Of a stretch of DNA of 64,000 bases, positions 49,516 through 59,555 are shown one piece after another. A program made the translations under genes and the position numbers. The notes below the pieces were generated by a model that was not told the DNA's origin, made no database searches, and was given only the letters and a program-made list of their open reading frames with translations. Position 1 is the first letter of the stretch; each line of letters opens with the position of its first letter. Source of the DNA: Mesostigma viride (taxonomy: Eukaryota > Streptophyta > Mesostigmatophyceae > Mesostigmatales > Mesostigmataceae); assembly GCA_009746045.1 (NCBI GenBank), contig RPFO01000115.1, positions 62,001 through 126,000 of the forward strand, written 5' to 3'.

Positions 49516-50735
49516 AGTTACGTTAAATAGTGCCGGAACCTTTTGCCGCCTGAGGCAAATCGGTCCGTAACACTATTTTGCCCGGAATAACCACTTCCGA
49601 GCACCCAAGTTAATTCGGCCGAATTAACTTGGGTGCTCGGAAGTGGTTATTCCGGGCAAAATAGTGTTACGGACCGATTTGCCTCAGGCGGCAAAAGGTT
49701 CCGGCACTATTTAACGTAACTAAAACCTGGCCTCGTGGAGGGGGACGAAGAGCCCGAGACATCCGCCTAGGCCGCTGAGCACGCACCACTAAATGCGCCG
49801 GAGCTGCCTCAGTGAGGATTCGAACCCCTGACCTCCAAGGTGCACGGGTTTTAGTTACGTTAAATAGTGCCGGAACCTTTTGCCGCCTGAGGCAAATCGG
49901 TCCGTAACACTATTTTGCCCGGAATAACCACTTCCGAGCACCCAAGTTAATTCGGCCGAATTAACTTGGGTGCTCGGAAGTGGTTATTCCGGGCAAAATA
50001 GTGTGACGGACCGATTTGCCTCGAGTGGGCAAAAGGTTCTGGCACTATTTAACGTAACTAAAACCTGGCCTCGTGGAGGGGGGACGAAGAGCCCGAGACA
50101 TCCGCCTAGGCCGCTGAGCACGCACCACTAAATGCGCCGGAGCTGCCTCAGTGAGGATTCGAACCCCTGACCTCCAAGGTGCACAGGTTTTAGTTACGTT
50201 AAATAGTGCAGGAACCTTTTGCCGCCTGAGGCAAATCGGTCCGTAACACTATTTTGCCCGGAATAACCACTTCCGAGCACCCAAGTTAATTCGGCCGAAT
50301 TAACTTGGGTGCTCGGAAGTGGTTATTCCGGGCAAAATAGTGTTACGGACCGATTTGCCTCAGGCGGCAAAAGGTTCCTGCACTATTTAACGTAACTAAA
50401 ACCTGTGCACCTTGGAGGTCAGGGGTTCGAATCCTCACTGAGGCAGCTCCGGCGCATTTAGTGGTGCGTGCTCAGCGGCCTAGGCGGATGTCTCGGGCTC
50501 TTCGTCCCCCCTCCACGAGGCCAGGTTTTAGTTACGTTAAATAGTGCCAGAACCTTTTGCCCACTGAGGCAAATCGGTCCGTCACACTATTTTGCCCGGA
50601 ATAACCACTTCCGAGCACCCAAGTTAATTCGGCCGAATTAACTTGGGTGCTCGGAAGTGGTTATTCCGGGCAAAATAGTGTGACGGACCGATTTGCCTCA
50701 GTGGGCAAAAGGTTCTGGCACTATTTAACGTAACT
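49516..50735. mobile_element. Palindromic composite element, copy 4 (4 palindromes, 3 spacers), inside a coding exon
   Basis: Palindromes lie at 49516-49721, 49853-50059 (207 bp, imperfect), 50192-50397 and 50530-50735; spacers at 49722-49852 (minus), 50060-50191 (minus) and 50398-50529 (plus). The target duplication is CCGCC (49511-49515 and 50736-50740). The second palindrome has unlike arms: its right arm (GTGTGACG, GTGGGCAAAAGGTTCTGGC) matches the fourth palindrome while its left arm is the common type. The third has the paired change GTGCAGG/CCTGCAC, and the fourth GTGCCAGAACC/GGTTCTGGCAC. Confidence 0.92.
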
Positions 50736-50740
50736 CCGCC

Positions 50741-50950
50741 GCCGGCCCTTCCGCGCCGTCGGAAGCTGCAGCGGCAGCACAGCAAATGCCCCCTCCCCCC
50801 GCACCATCGTCGGGGCAAGAGGCGCGCGGCGCTCATGCAGCAAAGGCGGCGAAGGAGCGGAGGAAATCGGCGGCTTCTGGGTCATCGGGTTCCGATGCCG
50901 CGACGGCAGCAACTGGAAAAGCAACCCACCAGACACTGCCAGCTGCCCGG
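50741..50950 (+). CDS. Five-exon gene, exon 2 (3' part, after the insertion)
   Basis: Continues the exon 2 frame after removal of the composite and one CCGCC. It is Ala/Ser-rich (SEAAAAAQQ, AAKAAKERRKSAASGSSG), a low-complexity basic linker, ending at donor GTAGGT (50951) in phase 0. With the insertion in place, translation would stop at AGTTACGTTAAATAG. Confidence 0.55.
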
Positions 50951-50989
50951 GTAGGTGTTACGCACAAAGATGTGATTTTCTTGCGCCAT

Positions 50990-53900
50990 CCTTGTCCTTG
51001 TCCTTGTCCTTGTCCTTGTCCTTGTCCTTGTCCTCGTCCTTGTCCTCGTCCTTGTCCTTGTCCTTGTCCTTGTCCTTGTCCTTGTCCTTGTGCCAGCACG
51101 TTGTCCTTGTCCTTGTGCCAGCACGTTGTCCTTGTCCTTTTCCTTTTCCTTGTGCCAGCACGTTGTCCTTGTCCTTTTCCTTTTCCTTGTCCTTGTCCTT
51201 GTCCTTGTCCTTGTCCTTGTCCTTGTCCTTGTCCTTGTCCTTGTCCTTGTCCTTGTCCTTGTCCTTGTCCTTGTCCTTGTGCCAGCACTTGTCCTTGTCC
51301 TTTTCCTTGTCCTTGTCCTTGTCCTTGTCCTTGTCCTTGTCCTTGTCCTTGTCCTTGTCCTTGTCCTTGTCCTTGTCCTTGTCCTTGTCCTTGTCCTTGT
51401 CCTTGTCCTTGTCCTTGTCCTTGTCCTTGTCCTTGTCCTTGTCCTTGTCCTTGTCCTTGTCCTTGTCCTTGTCCTTGTCCTTGTCCTTGTCCTTGTCCTT
51501 GTCCTTGTCCTTGTCCTTGTCCTTGTCCTTGTCCTTGTCCTTGTCCTTGTCCTTGTCCTTGTCCTTGTCCTTGTCCTTGTCCTTGTCCTTGTCCTTGTCC
51601 TTGTCCTTGTCCTTGTCCTTGTCCTTGTCCTTGTCCTTGTCCTTGTCCTTGTCCTTGTCCTTGTCCTTGTCCTTGTCCTTGTCCTTGTCCTTGTCCTTGT
51701 CCTTGTCCTTGTCCTTGTCCTTGTCCTTGTCCTTGTCCTTGTCCTTGTCCTTGTCCTTGTCCTTGTCCTTGTCCTTGTCCTTGTCCTTGTCCTTGTCCTT
51801 GTCCTTGTCCTTGTCCTCGTCCTTGTCCTTGTCCTTGTCCTTGTCCTTGTCCTTGTCCTTGTCCTTGTCCTTGTGCCAGCACTTGTCCTTGTCCTTGTGC
51901 CAGCCTTGTCCTTGTCCTTTTCCTTTTCCTTGTCCAGCACTTGTCCTTGTCCTTTCCTTTTCCTTGTCCTTGTCCTTGTCCTTGTCCTTGTCCTTGTCCT
52001 TGTCCTTGTCCTTGTCCTTGTCCTTGTCCTTGTCCTTGTCCTTGTCCTTGTCCTTGTCCTTGTCCTTGTCCTTTTCCTTGTGCCAGCCTTGTCCTTGTCC
52101 TTTTCCTTTTCCTTTTCCTTGTCCTTGTCCTTGTCCTTGTCCTTGTCCTTGTCCTTGTCCTTGTCCTTGTCCTTGTCCTTGTCCTTGTCCTTGTCCTTGT
52201 CCTTGTCCTTGTCCTTGTCCTTGTCCTTGTCCTTGTCCTTGTCCTTGTCCTTGTCCTTGTGCCAGCACCTTGTCCTTGTCCTTGTCCTTGTCCTTGTCCT
52301 TGTCCTTGTCCTTGTCCTTGTCCTTGTCCTTGTCCTTGTCCTTGTCCTTGTCCTTGTCCTTGTCCTTGTCCTTGTCCTTGTCCTTGTCCTTGTCCTTGTC
52401 CTTGTCCTTGTCCTTGTCCTTGTCCTTGTCCTTGTCCTTGTCCTTGTGCCAGCACCTTGTGCCAGCACCTTGTCCTTGTCCTTGTCCTTGTCCTTGTCCT
52501 TGTGCTTGTCCTCGTCCTTGTCCTCGTCCTTGTCCTTGTCCTTGTCCTTGTCCTTGTCCTTGTCCTTGTCCTTGTCCTTGTCCTTGTCCTTGTCCTTGTC
52601 CTTGTCCTTGTCCTTGTCCTTGTCCTTGTCCTTGTCCTTGTCCTTGTCCTTGTCCTTGTCCTTGTCCTTGTCCTTGTCCTTGTCCTTGTCCTTGTCCTTG
52701 TCCTTGTCCTTGTCCTTGTCCTTGTCCTTGTCCTTGTCCTTGTCCTTGTCCTTGTCCTTGTCCTTGTCCTTGTCCTTGTCCTTGTCCTTGTCCTTGTCCT
52801 TGTCCTTGTCCTTGTCCTTGTCCTTGTCCTTGTCCTTGTCCTTGTCCTTGTCCTTGTCCTTGTCCTTGTCCTTGTCCTTGTCCTTGTCCTTGTCCTTGTC
52901 CTTGTCCTTGTCCTTGTCCTTGTCCTTGTCCTTGTCCTTGTCCTTGTCCTTGTCCTTGTCCTTGTCCTTGTCCTTGTCCTTGTCCTTGTCCTTGTCCTTG
53001 TCCTTGTCCTTGTCCTTGTCCTTGTCCTTGTCCTTGTCCTTGTCCTTGTCCTTGTCCTTGTCCTTGTCCTTGTCCTTGTCCTTGTCCTTGTCCTTGTCCT
53101 TGTCCTTGTCCTTGTCCTTGTCCTTGTCCTTGTCCTTGTCCTTGTCCTTGTCCTTGTCCTTGTCCTTGTCCTTGTCCTTGTCCTTGTCCTTGTCCTTGTC
53201 CTTGTCCTTGTCCTTGTCCTTGTCCAGCCTTGTCCTTGTCCTTGTCCTTGTCCTTGTCCTTGTCCTTGTCCTGTCCTTGTCCTGTCCTTGTCCTTGTCCT
53301 TGTCCTTGTCCTTGTCCTTGTCCTTGTCCTTGTCCTTGTCCTTGTCCTTGTCCTTGTCCTTGTCCTTGTCCTTGTCCTTGTCCTTGTCCTTGTCCTTGTC
53401 CTTGTCCTTGTCCTTGTCCTTGTCCTTGTCCTTGTCCTTGTCCTTGTCCTTGTCCTTGTCCTTGTCCTTGTCCTTGTCCTTGTCCTTGTCCTTGTCCTTG
53501 TCCTTGTCCTTGTCCTTGTCCTTGTCCTTGTCCTTGTCCTTGTCCTTGTCCTTGTCCTTGTCCTTGTCCTTGTCCTTGTCCTTGTCCTTGTCCTTGTCCT
53601 TGTCCTTGTCCTTGTCCTTGTCCTTGTCCTTGTCCTTGTCCTTGTCCTTGTCCTTGTCCTTGTCCTTGTCCTTGTCCTTGTCCTTGTCCTTGTCCTTGTC
53701 CTTGTCCTTGTCCTTGTCCTCGTCCTTGTCCTCGTCCTTGTCCTTGTCCTCGTCCTTGTCCTTGTCCTTGTCCTTGTCCTTGTCCTTGTCCTTGTCCTTG
53801 TGCCAGCCTTGTCCTTGTCCTTGTCCTTGTCCTTGTCCTTGTCCTTGTCCTTGTCCTTGTCCTTGTCCTTGTCCTTGTCCTTGTCCTTGTCCTTGTCCTT

Positions 53901-54400
53901 GTCCTTGTCCTTGTCCTTGTCCTTGTCCTTGTCCTTGTCCTTGTCCTTGTCCTTGTCCTTGTCCTTGTCCTTGTCCTTGTCCTTGTCCTTGTCCTTGTCC
54001 TTGTCCTTGTCCTTGTCCTTGTCCTTGTCCTTGTCCTTGTCCTTGTCCTTGTCCTTGTCCTTGTCCTTGTCCTTGTCCTTGTCCTTGTCCTTGTCCTTGT
54101 CCTTGTCCTTGTCCTTGTCCTTGTCCTTGTCCTTGTCCTTGTCCTTGTCCTTGTCCTTGTCCTTGTCCTTGTCCTTGTCCTTGTCCTTGTCCTTGTCCTT
54201 GTCCTTGTCCTTGTCCTTGTCCTTGTCCTTGTCCTTGTCCTTGTCCTTGTCCTTGTCCTTGTCCTTGTCCTTGTCCTTGTCCTTGTCCTTGTCCTTGTCC
54301 TTGTCCTTGTCCTCGTCCTTGTCCTTGTCCTTGTCCTTGTCCTTGTCCTTGTCCTTGTCCTTGTCCTTGTCCTTGTCCTTGTCCTTGTCCTTGTCCTTTT
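50990..54400. repeat. (CCTTGT)n hexamer satellite, ~3.4 kb
   Basis: A nearly pure CCTTGT repeat with sparse interruptions (GCCAGCA(C), CCTTTT, CCTCGT). The very long Cys-Pro, Leu-Val and Gly-Gln frames are artefacts of the stop-free hexamer. The GCCAGCAC interruptions recur and mark block duplications. Confidence 0.97.
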
Positions 54401-54414
54401 CTTGCTTGATTTTC

Positions 54415-55165
54415 TTGCGCCAACGGCCGTTGCAATTTGGAAATTAGGGTGTTATTTTTTTTTTGCCCAACGGCCGTCGGAACCTTGAAATTAGGGTGTG
54501 ATTTTCATGCGCCAACGGCCGTTGGAACCCGTAAATTAGGGTGTGATTTTCATGCGCCAACGGCCGTCGGAACCTTAAAATTAGGGTGTGATTTTCATGC
54601 GCCAACGGCCGTTGGAACCTGGAAATTAGGGTGTTATTTTTCTGTCGCCAACGGCCGTTGGAACCTGGAAATGAAGGTGTCATTTTTCTCGCGCCAACGG
54701 CCGTTGGAAACTGGAAATTAGGGTGTGATTTTCATGCGCCAACGGCCGTTGGAACCTGGAAAATAGGGTGTGATTTTTCTCGCGCCAACGGCCGTTGGAA
54801 CCTGGAAAATAGGGTGTCATTTTTCTCGCGCCAACGGCCGTTGGAACCTGTAAATTAGGGTGTGATTTTCATGCGCCAACGGCCGTTGGAACCTGTAAAT
54901 TAGGGTGTGATTTTCATGCGCCAACGGCCGTCGGAACCTTAAAATTAGGGTGTGATTTTCATGCGCCAACGGCCGTTGGAACCTGGAAATTAGGGTGTTA
55001 TTTTTCTGTCGCCAACGGCCGTTGGAACCTGGAAATTAGGGTGTGATTTTCATGCGCCAACGGCCGTTGGAACCTGTAAATTAGGGTGTGATTTTCATGC
55101 GCCCACGGCCGTTGGAACCTGGAAATTAGGGTGTTATTTTTCTGTCGCCAACGGCCGTTGGAACA
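54415..55165. repeat. ~46-bp tandem array of CCAACGGCCGTTGG (about 17 units)
   Basis: The unit is GCCAACGGCCGTTGGAACCT, then GGAAATTAGGGTGTGATTTT, then a short CATGC/CTCGC/CTGTC end. Three units have GTCGG instead of GTTGG and one CCCACGG. It lies just upstream of the exon 3 acceptor. Confidence 0.92.
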
Positions 55166-55211
55166 TAGTACTGACCTTCCGGCTATCTGTATGTTTTTTG
55201 CATGTGATCAG

Positions 55212-56366
55212 GGGCGTCCGTCAAGGCAGAGAACGGACGAAGAGCGGAGGAAGTGGGCTTACAAGATTGAACATAACTGTTCGGAAAGGCATCTCACAAC
55301 ATTTTTTGAGGACTGGCGCCAACGAGCACCGGGCACCGACTTATGGTCGGTTATTGTGAAGACCTTTGAGAGGAAGGGGCTGCTGACGACACGTGCTGGA
55401 AATGCGAAGCCCAGCATTTTGGACTCCTGGGAGCCAGCGCCGTCCTCTCAAGTGCACGACAAGAATCTAACTGACACCATACAGGCGGCGTTTCATCTGC
55501 GGCAGAAGATACGCCTAGTTCCAGACGATGTCGACATCGTGGGGGGGTCCGCGATTGCGACTCAAGTACGGGCCCCCACGGAGAACTTGTGCCAACTCCC
55601 GGAACTCATGCGGCATCGGACGGTGACGGTGCGGAATTGTAGGGGGCTCGCGCCGTGGTTCGTGGGGGCCGGCACAAGTCTGACAAAAGCAAAATGTGCC
55701 GTGCCGATCTTCCGGTTTGCGTGGCAGGTGCTGGCAGACCGTGATCCAGGTCTCTACAATTTATGGGTGCAGAGGAGTGAAATGGTTCCTTACCACATTA
55801 AAATACTGACGGGGGACGACAGTGACCGTGCCGTGCAGAGGTTCGGATACTATCGTTCGCCAACGGCCGAGGAAGCCATGTCCATTCTCCGGACGGACTC
55901 CCTGAAGGACATGGCGGCCGCTTGCTCAGACGAGTTGATCACCATGGAGTTGGATCCGTCCGAGTGGTCAAATGAATCTGAGCGTCAGGCAGTAGTTGAC
56001 CTGACGAAATCCGCGCTGGGGAGCTTGAACATCTCGGACCATGCCGGCCTTAAGGGTAAATTTCCAGACCAGACGCCTTGCGTGTTTGTGCAGTTTGCCG
56101 TGCTGGACGGCAACCACTACACGCAGATGTTGAAGTCCGTGATTTTCGAGGGCTCTGACGAGCAAGTGAGTACCGCGATAGCTGGCGAGATTGCGGGTAC
56201 ACAAAAGGGCAAGTTCGTGGAGACAACCGACGAGGCGTTTGATTTGTGGAGGGGGTTGGTGAGGGACGCGGACAAGTTCAAGTACACCAATCTGGACGTG
56301 CTCAAGGGCTGGGAGGTGGAGGGGGAAGCACTGATCCCGCCCATGAAGGACATGCGGACGCAAAAG
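55212..56366 (+). CDS. Five-exon gene, exon 3 (main domain)
   Basis: 385 codons from acceptor GTGATCAG to donor GTAAAT (56367), phase 0 at both ends. It begins GRPSRQRTDEERRKWAYKIEH and includes a Trp-rich helix (TTFFEDWRQRAPG). It continues through VVDLTKSALGSLNISDHAG and CVFVQFAVLDGNHYTQMLK. No family is recognised, and no membrane segments or zinc motifs are present. Length and composition indicate a folded soluble protein. A half-site of the palindrome (CCAACGGCCGAGG, 55859) occurs in coding sequence, probably by chance. Confidence 0.65.
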
Positions 56367-56419
56367 GTAAATATAACGGATCGGGTGTGGGAACGTTTTA
56401 GGCACTATATGTTATTTTT

Positions 56420-56935
56420 GTTCGCCAACGGCCGTTGGAAACTGGAAATTAGGGTGTGATTTTTCTTTCGCAAACGGCCGTTGGAACCTGGAAATTAGTG
56501 TGTGATTTTTCTTGCGCCAACGGCCGTTGGAACCTGGAAATTAGGGTGTGATTTTTCTTGCGCCAACGGCCGTTGGAACCTGGAAATTTGGTTGATATTT
56601 TTCTTGCGCCAACGGCCGTTGGAACCTGGAAATTCGGTCGACATTTTTCTTGCGCCAACGGCCGTTGGAGCCTGGAAATTAGGGTGTGATTTTTCTTGCG
56701 CCAACGGCCGTTGGAACCTGGAAGTAGGGTGTGATTTTTCTTGCGCCAACGGCCATTGGAACCTGGAAATTAGTGTGTGATTTTTCTTGCGCCAACGGCC
56801 GTTGGAACCTGGAAATTAGGGTGTGATTTTTCTTGCGCCAACGGCCGTTGGAACCTGGAAATTAGGGTGTGATTTTTCTTGCGCCAACGGCCGTTGGAAC
56901 CTGGAAATTAGGGTGTGATTTTTGTTCGGGAACGG
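56420..56935. repeat. ~46-bp palindrome array in intron 4 (about 11 units)
   Basis: Same unit as at 54415-55165, with ends CTTGCG. Palindromes lie near 56423, 56470, 56517, 56563, 56609, 56655, 56701, 56746, 56792, 56838 and 56884, with one CCATTGG variant. It fills most of the intron between donor 56367 and acceptor 57029. Confidence 0.92.
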
Positions 56936-57029
56936 CCGATCTTCCAAAGTGTAAGGACAAAATGTCAGGTCGTGTGTTGTATGACCGTTTTTTGTCTCAA
57001 ACACTGTGATTCACATTTCATGCATGCAG

Positions 57030-57536
57030 GGGAGAGAGGCGCATCGGAGGGTTGCCCTGATCGGAGGGGGGCTGAATGCAGAAGACGAGGCCGTTTCCAA
57101 AAAGTCGAGGGGGACGGCGCTGCTGGAAGTGCACAACTATTTCAAGACGCACATGGAGGAATCCTGGGATAAGCCGGAGGTGCCCCTTCAGGACCAGAAA
57201 GAAATATGGAATTTGATTCATGGGGTTTCAAGCAGCACTGAGAAGGCAAGGAAGGACGGGGAGGGGGAGGAGGGTGGTGAGGAGCGGGTTGGAGGGCGAT
57301 TGAACGAGGGTGGTTTGTCCGAATCGGAGAAAACCCAAGTCTACGACTTCATCTCGGCTGTGAAGGATGAAACGGTCGCTCCGAACGACGACAGTAGATG
57401 TGGAATGCCGATTGAGGACAAGCTGGCCAAGGAGCTTGCAGAGTTTCTGGACATCGTGGCAGCGGACAAGCTGGACGGGGAGGGAAGGGTGATGAGGAAG
57501 GGGGGGGGATCAAACAGGAAGGGTGGAGGAGTCTAG
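57030..57536 (+). CDS. Five-exon gene, exon 5 (C-terminal part)
   Basis: Starts after acceptor CATGCATGCAG in phase 0 (GREAHRRVALIGGGLNAEDE) and ends at TAG 57534-57536. It contains a Glu/Gly-rich linker (GEGEEGGEERVGGRLNEGG), a short helical region (LAKELAEFLDIVAADKLDG) and a basic Gly-rich end. No family recognised. Numbered as the fifth coding segment counting exon 2 as two pieces; four true exons flank three introns. Confidence 0.55.
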   Translation, partial: GREAHRRVALIGGGLNAEDEAVSKKSRGTALLEVHNYFKTHMEESWDKPEVPLQDQKEIWNLIHGVSSSTEKARKDGEGEEGGEERVGGRLNEGGLSESEKTQVYDFISAVKDETVAPNDDSRCGMPIEDKLAKELAEFLDIVAADKLDGEGRVMRKGGGSNRKGGGV

Positions 57537-57562
57537 CCCGCTTTCGATTCTGGCCGTCTATC

Positions 57563-59436
57563 ATGGCAACCGTGAAGGCCAAACACGTTCCTCCTCAGTG
57601 CTTGTATGACCTGACATACATGGCCAAGATCTTCTGCGAGGTGATGGTCCAGCTTTTCATGATCTACAACCGCGATTTGGGGAAATACCCCGAACCACGC
57701 GACCTCGGCTGGTTGCCGATGCAGCCTTCGGAAGCCGACAGCGCCCTTCAGAGGGTGGCCGATACGGTCGCTGTAGCTGCCAAGAGACTAAGGGCGGTTA
57801 TCAGGCCAACGGGGAGGGACGATTCCACCTTCCCACTTGCACTGCTGGAGAGGACGGATTTTCGGACGACCCACAAGGAGGAAACGAAATGGTGGGTCCT
57901 GATTGCGCCCGAACCCCCAACCGAACAGGCTGTGGTGCCCCAACCCGTACAGCCTGTGGCGGGGGCTGTGGTGGTGACGGGGGCTGTGCCGGAGGAAGGC
58001 CAAGCCGAACATGCCGAGGCAGAGGACGTCCAGTCGGGTCGCCAAAAAAAGGTGGGGGAGAAGCGGGAACCCCCGCGGAAGTTTGGGTCGGAGGAGCTGG
58101 CATCCGAAATCGAGCAGCAGGGCCCGTGGATTTCTAAGAGAGTTTACACGTCTGACGGGGACGAGACCTGTGAGTTCATGATGAAGACTTTCGCGTGGGA
58201 GAAAAGCGATGGGCCGACACGGTTGGCTCAAGTGGTACTTAATGCAATGGAGGGGTTCGAATTTGTTGCGAAGAGGAAGGGGGTGAACCAGCCGATATCA
58301 AGAATGGGGTATGATGTGAATTTGGAACATCACGCCAAGCTGTGGAATGATGAGGAATTGTTGAAGGGTCGAACGGGTTCGTGGGTGGAGAAAAGGGACT
58401 GGAAGGCGGCGAAGGATTGTGGAGATTTCAATGGTGTGAAGGACGACTGGTCGTCGTACCTAAGCGATTTCACGGGATTCTTCAACCCACCCGTGATCTT
58501 CATTGGGTCAAAGGAGCAGGTGGATGGGTTTAAGGTCCTTCTGAAGGTACTTGGGAAGCGGCCACAGGGGGAGGATATTTCCAATCCCAACGGCCGTTCG
58601 GGCAAGGAAATTGCGGGTGCAGCCCAGAAGCGTCAGCTGGAGACGGCAGGCGCTGGCACCAAAAAGAAACGCCGGAAGCGCGCCGCCTCGGAGACCCCCG
58701 CGGCCGAAGACGTCTCAATGGGGGATGATGAGGATGTCGGGTCACATGGGGGTGATGATGGGGAGGAGGTTGGTGATGATGGTGCCGGCGATGATGAGGG
58801 GGACGGGAATGAGGGTGGTGATAAGGGGGGCGGGTCGAAGGACGGAGAGGGGGGGGTTCGAAGGGCGGAGAGGGGGGCGGGTCGAAGGGCGGAGAGGGGG
58901 GGGGTCGAAGGACGGAGAGGGGGGCGGGTCGAAGGGCGGAGAGGGGGGGGGTCGAAGGGCGGAGAGGGGGGGGGTCGAAGGACGGAGAGGGGGGCGGGTC
59001 GAAGGGCGGAGAGGGGAGGGGGTCGAAGGATGGAGAGGGGGGCGGAGAGAAGGGCGGAGAGGGGAGGGGGTCGAAGGGCGGAGAGGGGGGCGGGTCGAAG
59101 GGCGGAGAGGGGGGCGGGTCAAAGGGTGGAGAGGGGGGCGGGTCAAAGGGCGGAGAGGGGGGCGGGTCCAAGGGCGGAGAGGGGGGGGAGAGAAGGGTGG
59201 AGAGGGGGGCGGGTCAAAGGGCGGAGAGGGGGCGGGTCGAAGGGCGGAGAGGGGGGCGGGTCGACCGGCGCATCGGGGGAAGGGGGGAAGGAGGGGGGGG
59301 AGGGGAGGGAGGCTCGAGGGGGAATTCGGGGGCGTCGGGGGGGGGATGTTGGGGCGTGCCGTCGACTACTGCAAAAAGCTCCTTTCGCCTGGCGGGCACG
59401 TTCGATCAAGAGCAACGGCTAGTCATCTGTCAAAGG
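57563..59436 (+). CDS. Large unknown protein with Lys-rich NLS, acidic region and G-rich minisatellite (exon 1)
   Basis: Start ATG 57563, only 27 bp after the previous stop. Residues 1-100 and 190-340 look globular (CLYDLTYMAKIFCEVMVQLF; RVYTSDGDETCEFMMKTF); between them is a Pro/Val/Glu linker. At about residue 370 there is a strong nuclear localisation signal (TKKKRRKRAASE), then an acidic run (DDEDVGSHGGDDGEEVG...DDEGDG). From 58840 the exon is a GGGCGGGTCGAAGGGCGGAG minisatellite. The first frame stops at 59422, but another frame joins donor GTAAGT (59437) with the right phase for exon 2, so a frame change occurs inside the minisatellite. Function unknown; nuclear by inference. Confidence 0.55.
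58838..59275. repeat. G-rich ~21-23-bp minisatellite inside a coding exon
   Basis: Units of GGGCGGAGAGGGGGGCGGGTCGAA with G-run length changes (5-8 Gs), which shift frame from unit to unit. The G4-like runs could form quadruplexes. Confidence 0.85.
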
Positions 59437-59555
59437 GTAAGTTAATCTGAGTGAATATGGTCGGTTAAATTATGATGTTTGCATATTCCCAAGTTTGATT
59501 TGCGATTGTAATGATAACTAATTGCGCCGCTCGTCATTGCTTGTCCCACACACAG

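Larger units (their letters stand above)
50951..55211 (+). other. 4.26-kb intron built of hexamer satellite and palindrome array
   Basis: Donor GTAGGT (50951) to acceptor GTGATCAG (ends 55211). Contents: (CCTTGT)n from about 50990 to 54400, then 17 palindrome units to about 55165. Almost nothing else is present. Confidence 0.65.

Noticed and set aside
50786-54488. 1100-1200-codon Cys-Pro, Leu-Val, Ser-Leu and Gly-Gln open frames
   Set aside because: Translations of the CCTTGT hexamer in different frames; flanked by good splice sites that make the region an intron.
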